Part shown: piece by piece, positions 43,231 to 55,600 of the stretch
Layout of the letters: every line of letters begins with the position of its first letter
Numbering within the stretch: position 1 is the first letter of the stretch
Source of the DNA: Pelobates cultripes
Taxonomy: Eukaryota > Chordata > Amphibia > Anura > Pelobatidae
Direction: 5' to 3'
Assembly: GCA_933207985.1 (NCBI GenBank)
Contig: OW240912.1
Coordinates: 366,907,813 to 366,971,812 of the forward strand
DNA length: 64,000 nt
Notes under the pieces: generated by a model
The model's database searches: none
Seen by the model: only the letters and a program-made list of their open reading frames with translations
Told to the model about the DNA's origin: nothing
Program-made: the position numbers and the translations under genes

Positions 43231-43570
43231 TATCTATCTATCTATCTATCATAGATCTATCTATCTATCTATCTATCTATCATAGATCTATCTATCTATA
43301 TATCTATTTATTTAAATCTATCTATCTATCGCTCTATCTATCATAGATCTATCTATCTATCATAGATCTATCTATCTATCTATCTATCATAGATCTATCT
43401 ATCTATCTATCTATCTATCTCTCTATCTATCTATCTATCTATCTCTCTATCTCTCTATCTCTCTCTCTATCTATCTATCTATCTATCATAGATCTATCTA
43501 TCTATCTATCTATCATAGATCTATCTATCTATCTATCTATCATAGATCTATCTATCTATCTATCTATCTC

Positions 43571-43649
<79 letters not shown>

Positions 43650-43661
43650 CTCTATCTATCT
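43231..43661. repeat. TCTA tetranucleotide microsatellite with interspersed CATAGATC
   Basis: About 430 bp of (TCTA)n interrupted at intervals by CATAGATC and CTCTCTAT. The interruptions recur in blocks, suggesting that the array has expanded by copying mixed units. Confidence 0.95.
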
Positions 43662-44140
43662 GCAACACCCCCTGGTCTGATGAATCCAAATGTAAGGAAA
43701 ACCACATGAATAATCAAATCCATCCTGTCTCCTAACCTGAAGTGTAAAATTATAAGGGATTTAGGGGGTTACATATTTTGCATAACTATTTTAGGTTAAC
43801 CATACATTATATTAAAGAGAATTTTCTATAGTTTCCATATAAGTGTTAAATTATTTCACTTCCACAATTTAGATACAAGAGGAGTGGTTTTAACACGATG
43901 TCTTAGAGATAAGAACAAGTACATAGAATATCCATGAACATTTTCCTTGAAGAAATTTCATATTTATTTTGGCATTTTTGTTAATGTATGTTTAAATTAG
44001 AATAGATGTTAAAGAGTGAGAGTGACATTAAACATGTCCAGGTGTGTTCATTGCTCGTGGTTTATTTTAATTTAAAATGCGGAGAGAAATGAAAGATTTG
44101 CTAACATGTGAATGAGCCAACAATTAATTTCCTGAACTAA
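43662..44140. other. No gene recognised
   Basis: AT-rich spacer. Confidence 0.4.
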
Positions 44141-44278
44141 ACTCTTTAATTGTCAGAATAAACTATGTGTTTGGTAGCTCACTTTCCTAAACCTGTGGTA
44201 TATATACTTAGGTACACGCACCACAGGTTTAGGAAAGTGAGCTACCAAACACATATTTTATTCTGACTATTAAAGAGT
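44141..44278. repeat. 138-bp near-perfect hairpin (59-bp arms)
   Basis: Arms 44141-44199 and 44220-44278 are inverse copies with only two mismatches, separated by 20 nt. The inner part (GTGTTTGGTAGCTCACTTTC and onward) is perfect for 33 bp next to the loop. The tips read ACTCTTTAAT. No transposon family or target duplication is evident. It could be a foldback MITE or a hairpin RNA source. Confidence 0.9.
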
Positions 44279-44509
44279 ATATATACCCATATTTCCTTAA
44301 CAGATAGATTACATGAAGGCGATGCCCATATCATGGGAATTAAAGTCAATGATAATTCTACAGACATTATATTAAACACTTGCATCACAAGTTTTCCTTT
44401 AAAACATGCTTCAGTGTTATGTATCTTTTCTATAACTTTTTTCTAAGATTAGGTTTAGGGTTGGGTTTTGGGCCATGTGTAAGGTTAAGACAAGGTATAG
44501 ATCTAGGGT
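44279..44509. other. No gene recognised
   Basis: Short spacer with a TTAGGTTTAGGGTTGGG-like G/T-rich patch at 44450-44470. Confidence 0.4.
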
Positions 44510-44725
44510 AGGTTTCAGTTAATCTTTCGGCAGCACTGGGATATGCAAAGGCTCATATGCCCAAGATTGGTTGGAGTTAAAGTCCCAGGCCGCAGCTAGT
44601 GTTAATTTCAGCGACAGGATAGGTTTCCGTTAATCTTTCGGCAGCACTGGGATATGCAAAGGCTCATATGCCCAATATTGGTTGGAGTTAAAGTCCCAGG
44701 CCGCAGCTAGTGTTAATTTCAGCGA
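44510..44725. repeat. Tandem duplication, period 111 bp
   Basis: Two 105-bp copies (44510-44614 and 44621-44725) differ at only a few bases and are separated by 6 bp. Each contains CAGCACTGGGATATGCAAAG and CCGCAGCTAGTGTTAATTTC. The unit itself is not recognised. Confidence 0.95.
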
Positions 44726-45429
44726 TTGTCTATAATACAACCTGTCTTCAGTTAGTGATATGACTGGAGAGGAGAAGAAGAGAGAGAGTCAGAGACCCAA
44801 TTTCTATCGCTCCAGATCATTATGCTGTAGTAGGTGAAGGACTCAAGTAATGCTAGTAGCAGCAATTAAGTGTATGTGAGTGTGTAGGCATGTTAGAGTT
44901 ACTGTGTGTACATGTTGTGTGAGACAGTGTGTGTGCAAGAGAGTGTGTAAAGATTATTGTTAAAAAGTGTAATTATGATAGTGTGTGGGCGGGAATTTTA
45001 AGTGAAACTTGCCTGTTAGAGTTCAACCAATCAGAGCACTCTGAATAAAATTTCATGGCATGGAAAAAACATTATAAGGGCTATTTCCACAATACAAGCT
45101 CAGTCTGCGCCAAGCACTTGATGAGCCAACACAAATTATTCTTTTGGTGTAGCATTTTTTTTTTCTCTCAAAGTTGCAACGTGACGGAATGGTTTTTTAT
45201 TTGACCTTTGGCATGTTTACTCCTTTGTATATTTAATTAGAGTCCCCACCTGCGCTCACTGGTGGGGATTGGGGAGACATTATGTAATCCACTAGTTATT
45301 AATTAAACAGCTCCAACTGCCAACAAGAAGTGAAGAAGGCCATGCTCAAGCAAGCTTAGAATATGTGAGAAAGGGATAAAGACACAGGAAGGGATGGTCT
45401 GAAGGGAGGAGTGATTGATGAATACAATA
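44726..45429. other. No gene; possible LTR fragment at about 45180-45400
   Basis: GTGACGGAATGG at 45181 resembles the TGTGACGGAA tip of the LTR element at 19397, but the following sequence is different and no partner or end was found. Confidence 0.3.
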
Positions 45430-45486
45430 CATGTGATTGATAGATTAATACAATACTTGTGATTGATGAATACAATACTTGTGTTG
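45405..45486. repeat. Short tandem repeat, about three units of 26-28 bp
   Basis: Built on GTGATTGATGAATACAATAC. It borders the LINE relic that follows. Confidence 0.8.
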
Positions 45487-46250
45487 AAACAAGCTTGTTA
45501 AATTGGTGTGTGGAAGAACTGAACAGTGGAAGGAAGGAGAGTGAGCTGGGCTATGTGGGTGAAGGAAGTGAGGAATTCTATTGTATTGAGAGGAGCATCA
45601 CCCAGAAAGATGGTAGGATTTCCTAAAGAGGTGTATTTTCAGAGACTTCTTAAAGGACTGGAGGCCAAGGCATGGGGTAGAAAATTCCATAAAAATGGGG
45701 CGACCCTTATAAATTACTGCAGATGAGTGCAGGAGAAGGTCATTTGAACAGTAAAGGGAACAAGGGAGGGTGTATTTGATGTGAAAGAGGAAATATGGTA
45801 AGGACTGGCGTCAGTAAGGGCTTTGTTAGTGAATGTTAGCAGTTTGAATTGGATCTTGAAGGTTAAATGAAGTTAATGTAATAATTGGCTAAGGGGTGAG
45901 GTGAGGGAGTAGTGGTCAATCAGGAAGATGGGCCGGGCTGCAGCATTCATAACAGACTGGAGAGAGACAATAAGGGTGTTTAGAAGGCCGATGATTAGTG
46001 AGCTACAGTAGTTAGGAAATAAGTGCATGAACATGTGCCTTAATTATATCTTAAGTTAGAAAAGGAAAATGTGGGCAATATTTTTAAGATGGAAGCCACA
46101 GAATTTGGAAACCAACTGAACATGAGGAGAAACGGTAAGACCTGAGTCAAAGGTATCTCCAAGGCAGCGAGCTTCAGGAGATGGAGTAAAAGGTGTCCCA
46201 TTGAAGTGAAGGGTCATACATGGAGGAAGAGTATTATTCACTCTGATCCA
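45487..46250 (-). pseudogene. CR1/L2-type LINE, reverse transcriptase C-terminal region
   Basis: On the minus strand, 46241 down to 46056 reads NGTPFTPSPEARCLGDTFD, HVQLVSKFCGFHLKNIAH, the C-terminal RT region of CR1/L2 LINEs. After a stop, similarity continues (SVMNAAARPIF, then FLWNFLPHA) to about 45490. Frequent stops show that it is dead. It overlaps in content with the 5050-5770 copy but starts farther upstream and lacks the ATAATA tail. Confidence 0.8.
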
Positions 46251-46749
46251 GCAACATATTCGGTAATGCCATCTAACTTTCAGCTATTGCTAATGTAATT
46301 TGCTTTAAAATTTGAAATTCCTTTGTTGATTCTAGCCAATTCCTAGATCACTGAGCGCCCCAAACAGTCTGCTTGAAACAGTTTGCAGCTTTTAGTTTCC
46401 TTGACACACAGTGTTGGTTATACACTAATATGAAAATTGTTAGTAATTAACCAGAATGGTTTACATTTTAGCCCAGTATTGTTGGTTTGGAAAATATCCT
46501 TAACATCTACTTTTCCAACATTGTTAATTTGGCCTTCAGTTTGAAATCTTCTGGTCACTTCTCAAACACTTCCAGCTTAGTGAACAATATTGATAGGTGA
46601 AAGTGATACGTTAAATGTTAGAACATGAGTAGAAGGACTAACAAGATTTATTTCAAGGGCCATATTACATTTAGATATATTGTCCTAGTTGTTGGGTTTT
46701 ATTTTGTTCCTATGTTTTATGTTAGGGCAAAAAGGATATCACGTATACA
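46251..46749. other. No gene recognised
   Basis: AT-rich spacer. Confidence 0.4.
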
Positions 46750-47230
46750 CAGAGACATAACTAGAAGCCACAGGACCCCGATGTGAAAATTGCCCTGGGG
46801 CCCCCCATATGTCTACCCCCTGCCACCTCCCCATACCTCTACCCTTCCCCTCCCATATGTTGCCCCCCACACATGCAGACACACACATAGACACACACAC
46901 ATATACAGAGACACACACATACATACAGACACACAAACACACATGCATACAAACACACACATACATACACAGACACATATATACAGACACATGCATACAT
47001 GCAAGCACACACATACACAGACACACAGACAGACAGACAGACACACACACACATACACACACAATACAAACACACATACATATACATACAATCAGACACA
47101 CAGACAGACATACATATGCACACACATACATACAGACACACATACATACATACAAACACACACACACATACACACACACACATACAGACACACATACATA
47201 CATACATACATACATAAAGACACATACATA

Positions 47231-47270
<40 letters not shown>

Positions 47271-47767
47271 AACACACATACATTTACACACAGCCAGACA
47301 CACAGACAGACATACATACAGACACACACACATACATACAAACAAACACACACATATACAAAATATTTTAGTCACCCTCCTATTGCCTACCTTTTAGATG
47401 CAGGAGGGTGACTTCCCTCCTCTCCTTCCTCCCATGTGGCTCCTGGTGGTAACTGAGAGGAAGTGACCAGGAATGTCACTTCCTCCCAGCCTCTGACCTC
47501 ATCAAAGGGGCCCTGGTTGTGCTTTTATAACACCACAGAGCTGAACAGGCCCCCTGGAAATCCATTGCTATCGGCTGGCCCTAACAGCATGGGCCACACG
47601 ATGGGCCCCATAACGTGCGGCCCTCTGCGTTTCTACTGCGCAGCCCGGGGCTGCAACACATGACGGCAGGCACTGTGGTTGCAGGGGTCAATAGGGCGGC
47701 TGGGCCCCCTGGAGTGACAGGCCCGGTCACAGCTGCGACCCCTGCAACCGCGGTAGTTCCGCCACTG
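46750..47767. mobile_element. hAT-type non-autonomous element with long CA array
   Basis: The right tip GTAGTTCCGCCACTG and the left tip CAGAGACATAACTAG are imperfect terminal inverted repeats. Flanks CGTATACA and TGAATACA agree at six of eight positions, consistent with a decayed 8-bp hAT target duplication. About half of the element is a CACACATACA array (about 46865-47355). The 3' half has GC-rich blocks shared with the element ending at 24598 (ATGGGCCCCAT, GGTGAC-rich). The 193- and 204-codon frames are repeat translations. Confidence 0.75.
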
Positions 47768-50700
47768 TGAATACAGTACAGATTCTACAAATGACACCAA
47801 ACACAAAAGAGAATAGAAACATAAACACATAAGGTTCCACAATTACTGTGACATAAAATATGTTTAACACAGGTAAAAATGGAACAAATGTTCACATGGT
47901 TGAACAAACAAATCACTTTACCAAGGTTGTAGCCATTTCAGATACCTCTAGTAGTAGTTTTCAATATTTTAACACTCAACAAGTTACAGTGGTTATTATT
48001 CTTACCAAAAGAGTTGCCTGATCATTAGAGTTAAGAGATTGCAGACAAAGAAAAGGTAATTAAGGTCAAAATAAAGCCTAGTGCTGAGTTCTTTGAAATG
48101 GGAGCAAAGGATTAGCCTTCAAAGAAACATCGGGGTGAATATATATTGAAATTAAAAGTTCTAGAATAATCTGAGTGATGTGGCTTTGGGGCAGAAGAGA
48201 AAAATAAATTCACAATAACCCTAAAACGAGTAAAGGAAGAAGTTTTCTGGACCACATGAAGACCTAATATGGACCAGACACAAAACATATCTTAAGTTAG
48301 GTTTTTATTAGAAATATACACCTTCTGTGGGTGCCAAAATGAATATATAAATTAAATAAGGCAGTCATCTCCTCCATATTATGAATGCCCAAAGGAGGCA
48401 TTGGTAGATATATATGACTTAGCATTTTGGGTTTGAAGAGCCACCTAGAGGTACTTTTAAAACCACTTTTCCTGACAGGTATACAAATGGTAATCCTGTT
48501 TCCGGCAGAGAATAAAATGTCCCACCACTACTCTGGTGCCTCCATTCCTAGATCTCTTTCCTAGCCAGTACCTGAGTTTTTCTTTGTAAGGCATGCGAAT
48601 CAGCATTTAGTGATCTACGGTGTCAAGGCAATAACGGTGTGTTATTGAAGTTATTGTTTGGCAAAGTGGGCAATTAGCAAGAAGCTAAATGTATTTAAAG
48701 AGGACATATTTTATCTCTCAGAAAGCTGCTTCAATGAGAGGACCAAGTCTACCACTGCAAACAAGACGTTTGGACCACCATTAATGGAATTCTCCAGACT
48801 ACTTTTCCAATAGCTATGAAACTAGTGTTTTCCAATAATGAGAAAAAGAGCAGAGTTTCTTTAAAACAGCCCATCCTTGACACACTGAGACCACCACAGA
48901 AAGTTCAAAATACTCAACAGGATTGCATTCTTCAGGGTACATTCAACAAGATCCAGGGAAGAATTGACAATGGTACTAATAAGCATGTAAAGTTTTCAGC
49001 AATGACCCAACGTGTAGCCCCTGGGGTGGGCTGAGTTTTAAAATGTTCTACAAACTTCATCTGATCTTTCCAAATAATACTTCCTTTGACTCTTTTGCCA
49101 TGTGCTATTTTTCATTTCTCGCATTGTGAACAATGTCATATAGAATACCAAACAAATCTTATATTTTTATAGAAATATATTTAAATGTAAAAATTTTAAA
49201 AGCTTCACATCTCCAAGCATTTTGCTTATATCTTAGTATCATTATTTTATATCATTCACAGGTTTCTTTATTTCTTTCCACACGTTCATTTTGTCAAAAA
49301 AATACTTTCAGTTTGTCTCCATGGTGTGTTATAAGAATTTACTGTAAAGGCTGTTAAAGTATATACAATGAGATTCTTTTTGGCAGGTGACAACATATGA
49401 CATCATTTTCTTTCATACTAATTACCATTAAATCCATCAACAGTGCCAGTCTGAGGCACAGTTATTTGACCCGACGTAGAGGAAACCAGCAGTAAACCAT
49501 TAATAGTCAGTGAAACATTTTTGACAACATATTTATAATGGAGATCAATTTTAATTTACTTCACCTCTCAAGTGTGCAATGCATAGGAAAGATTTATAAC
49601 GCCAGAGGTACAACCTTGGAGCCTTTGGGTTTGCCGTAATTCCAGTTTAAGACTGTTGAACTACAGTAATCTGCAGAGCAATTTACTCAGGACTCCCTAA
49701 GGACAGAAGTTGTTGATTTTGGAAATATTTACTTTTCTTGGAAAATAAAAAATAAAAAAGAGCTAAATTCTTTAGACCGGCTGCTTCATAAAATCACATG
49801 AGAACTAAAATATAAATCTGCCCCAGGCAGCATTTGTGTTTTTGTTGTTTTGTGTGTATCTATGTATGTGTGTATATTCTGGAGATTACTCAGAGCTTTG
49901 TGTTATTCATAGCTGTTTGGAGAGATTCTGGATATTCTAAAATTCACAACAGATTTCTTTTTCTGAAATTAGCAAAATAACATGAAAAATGGTAATTAAA
50001 TTTTTTTTTAAGTTTAAAATATCTTATGTTTTTTAATATTATATACCAATATTTCATATTTGCTTGTGCAATATCTTTTTTTTTTTTCGCACAGTTACAT
50101 TGTACTTTGATTCAATACTTATAGTATATAGCATTTACATGTGTATAACAAACAATATGACTTCTGGACTTATATATATATATTCTGGTATATTAAGTAA
50201 AAAGTTGGCTATTTTTTTTTAAAAAAGAACACACTTCTGGTTTGATAGTTTTAGTCCACTGCTTAACAAAAATTATTTCCTTAATTAAATTATTTATCAT
50301 ACAGATCAATGCAACAAAATCCATTTATATACACAATATAGTTGATTGCATTATTACCTAAATGGCAACTATAAGGCAGCATCAGAAATATATATATGAA
50401 ACAAGCGTTAAAAAATATTTTGACAGTAAGTTTCAGAATCTAGCAAATTTGGCATACGTAGGAACCAGTTTGCACCATGATATGCCCAAAGACTTGAAAT
50501 TAAGGTCATATAATATTTGCCAAGTTTTGTTGATGTCATTTAGCATTTTAAGAATAAACGTGGCTTTTGAATTAAAATTTGACATGGTTTATTACCATCT
50601 AAAATATTCTTGAAATCTTTCTACTAATTCCTGACAGATGGATATTCTCAGTTTCCGCGATTATATTTTACATCCACTTGATATGACACTATCTACGCAG

Positions 50701-50962
50701 TTTTCAATAATATCTAGATGATTGATTCAGTTATTATGATGCCTCAACACCTAAGGCATATCAGCAAGGGTTAAAGAACAGATCTAATAGAGTGTGAAAA
50801 GATTACCCCTAGTATAAAACAATTCTTTGGTGCCTCCGGTTGGCCAAAGGGTCTTAAACAAGTTAACCTTTGCTATTTTTTGTCTACTACCCTAGATCTT
50901 TTCTATATCCTGAAAGATCCCTCCATCTATGCATACTGAAAAGAAGACAAGTGCCTTCTACT
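47768..50962. other. No gene established; one unexplained open stretch
   Basis: Mostly AT-rich unique sequence. A plus frame is open from about 48744 to 49034 and is less AT-biased than its surroundings; the ATG inside is at 48816. Its 72-codon product is Lys/Gln-rich with no domain I recognise. Other frames are shorter or simple. Confidence 0.4.
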
Positions 50963-52646
50963 CAGGGCCGGCGCGTCCATAAGGCGACTCAGGCAGCCAG
51001 TTTTGCGCCAGAGCAGGGGGGTGCAAAAATCCAAATCCCCTGCCTCTGGCTGGGGACTCAGATTTTCAGATTACCTCACACTCCATGCAGACTGCAGCCA
51101 GTGGAGTCAGCCGGCGGACTATTACTGGTTTTCCCAGGACCGCTGGGGAGTCTTGGAGAAGAGCAGAGGACGTCCTGCCCCCTCCTTCTAATATCATCAG
51201 AAGAGGCCGGCCGACTTCACAGACTGCAGACAGACTCCAGATCCTGTCCCACCCCTCCCTGGCTCAAGGTAAGTCTATGGGAATGGGGGGAATACGCTTT
51301 AGTTTTTTTGTTTTTTTTATCCCCCTTCCTCAGCCCCTGTCACCTTCCTCAACCCCTGTCCCCCTTCTCAGCCCCTTTCCCTTTCCTCAACCCCTGTCCC
51401 CATCCTCAGCCCCTGCCCCCCTACCTCAGCCCATGTCCCCTTCCTCAGCCCTGTCCTTTCCTCAGCCCTGTCCCCCTACTCAGCCCCTGTCCCTTTCCTC
51501 AGCCCTGTCCCACTACTCAGCCCCTGTTCCTTTGCTCAGCCTTGTCCCCTTGCTCAGGACCTGTCCCCCTTCCACTGCCCCCCTTCCTCAGCCCCTGTCA
51601 TCCTTCCTCAGCACCTGTCCCCCTCCAAAAGCCCATGCTCCCTCTTCCTAAACCCCTGTCCCCTTCCTCAGCCCCTGTCCTCCCTCTCAACTCCTGCCCC
51701 CATCTCAGCCCCTGTCCTCCCTTCAGCCCCTGACTACTTCTCAGCCCTTGTCCCCCTTCCTCAGCCCCTGTCCCCATCATCAGCCCCATGCCCCCCCCAC
51801 CACAGCCCCATAACATCCCCACTACAGGTCCTCTCCCCAAATTGCAACCCATATCACCCACACCACAGACCCTTTCCCAAATTGTAGCCATCAACCTATT
51901 TCAGCCCCTATCATCCCACTACATTAACTAACCCACCAATTACAGCCTATAGCCTCCACTACAGTCCCCCCCCCACCACGACAGCCCCTAGACCCATACT
52001 ACATGCCCTAACTTTTCAATTACAGCCACTATAACCCACTACCAGTGCTATTCCCAAGGTTAGGCTCTGGATCCGCCCCTGCTCTGTATGCCTGTATCTG
52101 TATGATTATAAGCCTGTGTATGTATGTCTTTGTATGCCTGTGTCTGTATGACAGTGTCTGAATGTCTCTGTGTGTGTGTGTCTGTATGTCTGTGTTTGTA
52201 TGACATTGTACCTTTATGTGTAGATTGTATGGTTGTGGGCCTGTATTTGTTTATTTGTGTGCCTGCATATTTCTGTGCCTGAGTGCATGAGTGTGTTGCT
52301 ATATATTTATGTCTATATTGCATGGAAAAAGACAAAATGCGCTGAGGGGAGAGAGCCACAGAAAGGGGCTGGGGGAAGAAAGAGACATGCAAAAAGAATG
52401 GGGACGATGACACACATAAAGGCTGGGGAAAGAAAGAGATACACAAGGGGGGTTATAAGAGACACACAAGAGGGGGCTAAAATAAGAGACATACTAAAGG
52501 GGAGATAAAATACACCAAAGAGGGTAAGAAAATCAAAAGGAGGGTTACAAGACACAGAGGTGAAGACGCATTTTCTTTTTTAAGGTGGGGTGGGGGCGGC
52601 AAAATGCATCTTGCCTGTGTAGCCAAAAATCCTTGCACCGGCCCTG
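50963..52646. mobile_element. hAT-type non-autonomous element, 1.7 kb
   Basis: Left tip CAGGGCCGGCGCGTCCATAA and right tip CCTTGCACCGGCCCTG form CAGGGCCGGYGC inverted repeats of hAT type. A clear 8-bp target duplication is not visible. The interior holds a GC-rich block, a pyrimidine minisatellite, a TGTATGTCTG array (52085-52320) and an AGAGACAC purine tract. GGATCCGCCCCTG at 52069-52081 looks like another hAT tip, so an older element may be nested here. The 287-codon Pro/Leu-rich frame (50870-51733) starts outside the element and reads through the minisatellite; I do not consider it a gene. Confidence 0.7.
51310..51780. repeat. Pyrimidine-rich minisatellite, about 18 bp
   Basis: Degenerate repeats of CCCCTTCCTCAGCCCCTGT. 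One strand is almost pure C/T with regular AG steps. The proline-rich frames across it are spurious. Confidence 0.85.
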
Positions 52647-55600
52647 CTTTTCTAAATGGATACAGACTATTGGGATTTACATAGACATCTCTAATTTAGG
52701 ACTCTTATGACAGCTAGTTCATTGTGATTTAAATTGAGTATAACATTTGGTTATTTTTATCCTTATTCTCACTTAATTTCCTTTCCCATTGTTTACTTTG
52801 CTTGTGGCACTAAAAATCGATCAATGTCATGAAGCATTCTATTTTTAGCATTCTATTATTAATATTATCTGATTAACAGTGTGTTATGGTTCACCATATG
52901 TTTTGAGCTGTCTATAGTGAGATTTTTATCTTTTGGGTGTTATAAAACTACGCCTGTATGGACAACTCCTGCAAGCTTAGTTCATTTTAAAGGCAATATG
53001 GTCAAAATGACTCCTTATTTATTAATTGCTTTATATAGATAATGTATTGGTAAAAAATCAGGTAAAAAAGAAATAAAATGATAATTAGGTCAGAAGTTTC
53101 CTTCTGATGCACTGTTCAAATAAGAAGTGTATCATTTTGCTCTTTGGAGTCTCTTCTTAACCCGCAAACTCTTGTAATGCTTAGGTATATGGAGAGAGTA
53201 GTTTATGATGTATGGTGAGTGAAGTTGCTCTTTAAATTGATAGAAGCCATTTCGTTTACTGTTTAGTTAACCAGGATTTGTGTGGAGTCCAAGTCCTGGG
53301 AGGACCACGTTGTGTGAATAGTATGTGCACATGGTGTTAAAATTGTGGAAAAAAATTATCTTCTGAACCAAAATGATGAAGTGCCTGACTTTTTTTTTTA
53401 TTGACAGTTGGATGATGGGTGAAGGAGCTTGCCAAACATGCTCTTTAGGGTAACACAAACACCAAGAAGCTAAAAAAACAAGCCAATAACTCAGCATGTT
53501 TCCCAGATGCCAAAATTACTGTATCTGTAACCTAGAACCCTCACCTTAAATACTGTACCCTAACCTCTGATTTTTATTCTTAATCCCTTATATAGAATAT
53601 ACTCACTTTAGTGAGTTAAGGACAGGTGACATCTGTGTTATGAATTAAAGAAAAAAAAATTCATAAAAAAAAGTTTCTTTAATACTAATGCAGGTGACAC
53701 TCGATAGAAGCAAATTAAATATTATAAAATAAATTTTAATTAATTAACAAATACCCTGAGAAGCCAACGGGAAAGTTCCTAAATAATGATTATTGTCATA
53801 GAGATCTTTATTTCAATTACTGTGCAGAAGATACTTGTTACAGTTAGCAACCATTGATGACTGTCAATAATAGGAAGACTTACAAGAAGGAGATGATGAC
53901 CGCGAAAATCTTAAAAAAAATAAACCTTCGACATGCGTACATTTTATCTTTAACAAAACACACACAAATCCCTCCTTCCCTTCCCCAAAAAAAAACAGAA
54001 TGCAAAATTGACTCATGGGTCAATTTGCGAAACAATAAAATAAATTATGTTGAATTGATAATCTCTTTACAAAAATTTGCAGTAGAGCAAATCTCAAAAA
54101 CAGCTGACTATGAAATTTTAATAACTTTGCTATTTCATGTGATTTTTGCAAATTATGGGTTTTATTTATTTATTTATTATTTATTTTTTTTGAATTAGCA
54201 AACAAATCCAGAAAATAAATCGATTCATCCATTGCTGCTAAAATAATATTGATATCTAAAGAGTTTATTGATAAATATCTTGATTTATGAAACAATATAT
54301 TGTTGTGAATTGACACATAGTCCTTGATTTAATATGTTTGAACCAGCATTAGAAATAATTCCAATCTGTTAACAAAAAAGCCTAAAAAAATAAAAAAAAT
54401 AAAATAAAAAAAGGATAGCCCTGACCATGCAAGAGCAGCAGAGGTGACATTCTCTCCGGCAACTTAGTGGGGGTGCGTCGGTTTCATGAGGCATGTATGG
54501 CAAACATATACCTCAGTTCGTTAAGGCGACATCCAAAAAATAGTAGTTGTCCAACTTGGAAGCCACTGTATGGGAGAAATAAGAAGCTAGAAGGGAATAG
54601 TGAAGGCATGAGAGGAGTGGGGAGAGAAAAAAAAGAGGGGGTGTGGGGTTGGGGGAGGAAGGTAGATAAATAATTTGAAATGTTTTTTTTTTTCTACCAG
54701 ATTTGAATCATTTTTAATGATGTTTCAAACAAATGAAATCAAGGACTTTGTGTCAACTCACAGCAATCTATTGTTTTGATTGATATTATTTTATCAGCAA
54801 TAGATGCATTGTGTACTTCTTTTCTGGAACTTTTACATTCAGACTATATTTGTATATTATATTTTCCCATTATAACTAATCGCTATACCTTCTCTAATTG
54901 GGTGAAAGTTTTTTTATTTTATGATACATAAATAGTAGTAAACATAAAATAAAAAAATTATGAATATAATAAATCCACAATAGATATAATATATATAATG
55001 CAATTTTTAGAAAACATTTGCTTTCACAAACAAAACTTTTATTCTGAATCAAGCTGAGAGGTCCATTACATTTTCTATTCATTATTTACTTTGCAGACCC
55101 CTGTAATAAATTAGAAGAGCTATATACCTTAGTGGTTGAACAGCACAAAACATTTCATATGTGTGGATGTGTAAAGTCGCGAGGGAATATAAAATAGGAT
55201 AGGGGAATATGTAATCTGAAACTAGGCTTCTTTCCAAGAGAAATCTGAACTGCTCTGACTAGGTCTTGCCAGAAATCTCTGCTGGGACATTCTGACTGTT
55301 TTGGAAATGAATTTTATATAGACGGAAATTAACAGCTGCCCAGCAAAGTTTTTTTTGTTTTTTTTTTAACAAATCAGGTATTAGATATTTTTGGCAATGA
55401 TTTTAGAATTCTAGGGAAAGTAAAATAGGTAATTAAACAACTAAAATAGCTTGACAAATGAAATGCTTAGACTGACTCCAGAAAGGGTATGGAATTTGTG
55501 ATGCAATGTATTTTCTCTTTTTCAACATTCCAGGTGAACGCGACACCTTCACAAGTAATTAATCAAAATTCCATATAGCTGTCACAGGGCATGCATTGTA

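Noticed and set aside
45181..45400. Solo LTR of the 19397 family
   Set aside because: Only the first dozen bases (GTGACGGAATGG) agree; the remainder differs and no TACA end or target duplication was found.
46739..47411. Long open frames of about 180-204 codons on both strands
   Set aside because: They are translations of the CA/TG array (alternating Thr-His or Val-Cys) and occur on both strands in several frames at once.
50870..51733. 287-codon proline/leucine-rich protein
   Set aside because: It runs from outside a hAT-type element into a pyrimidine minisatellite. Proline repeats come from CCCCTTCCTCAG units, and no domain is visible.
50955..52654. 8-bp target duplication of the 50963-52646 element (CTTCTACT and CTTTTCTA)
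   Set aside because: Only about four of eight positions agree, which is no better than chance.
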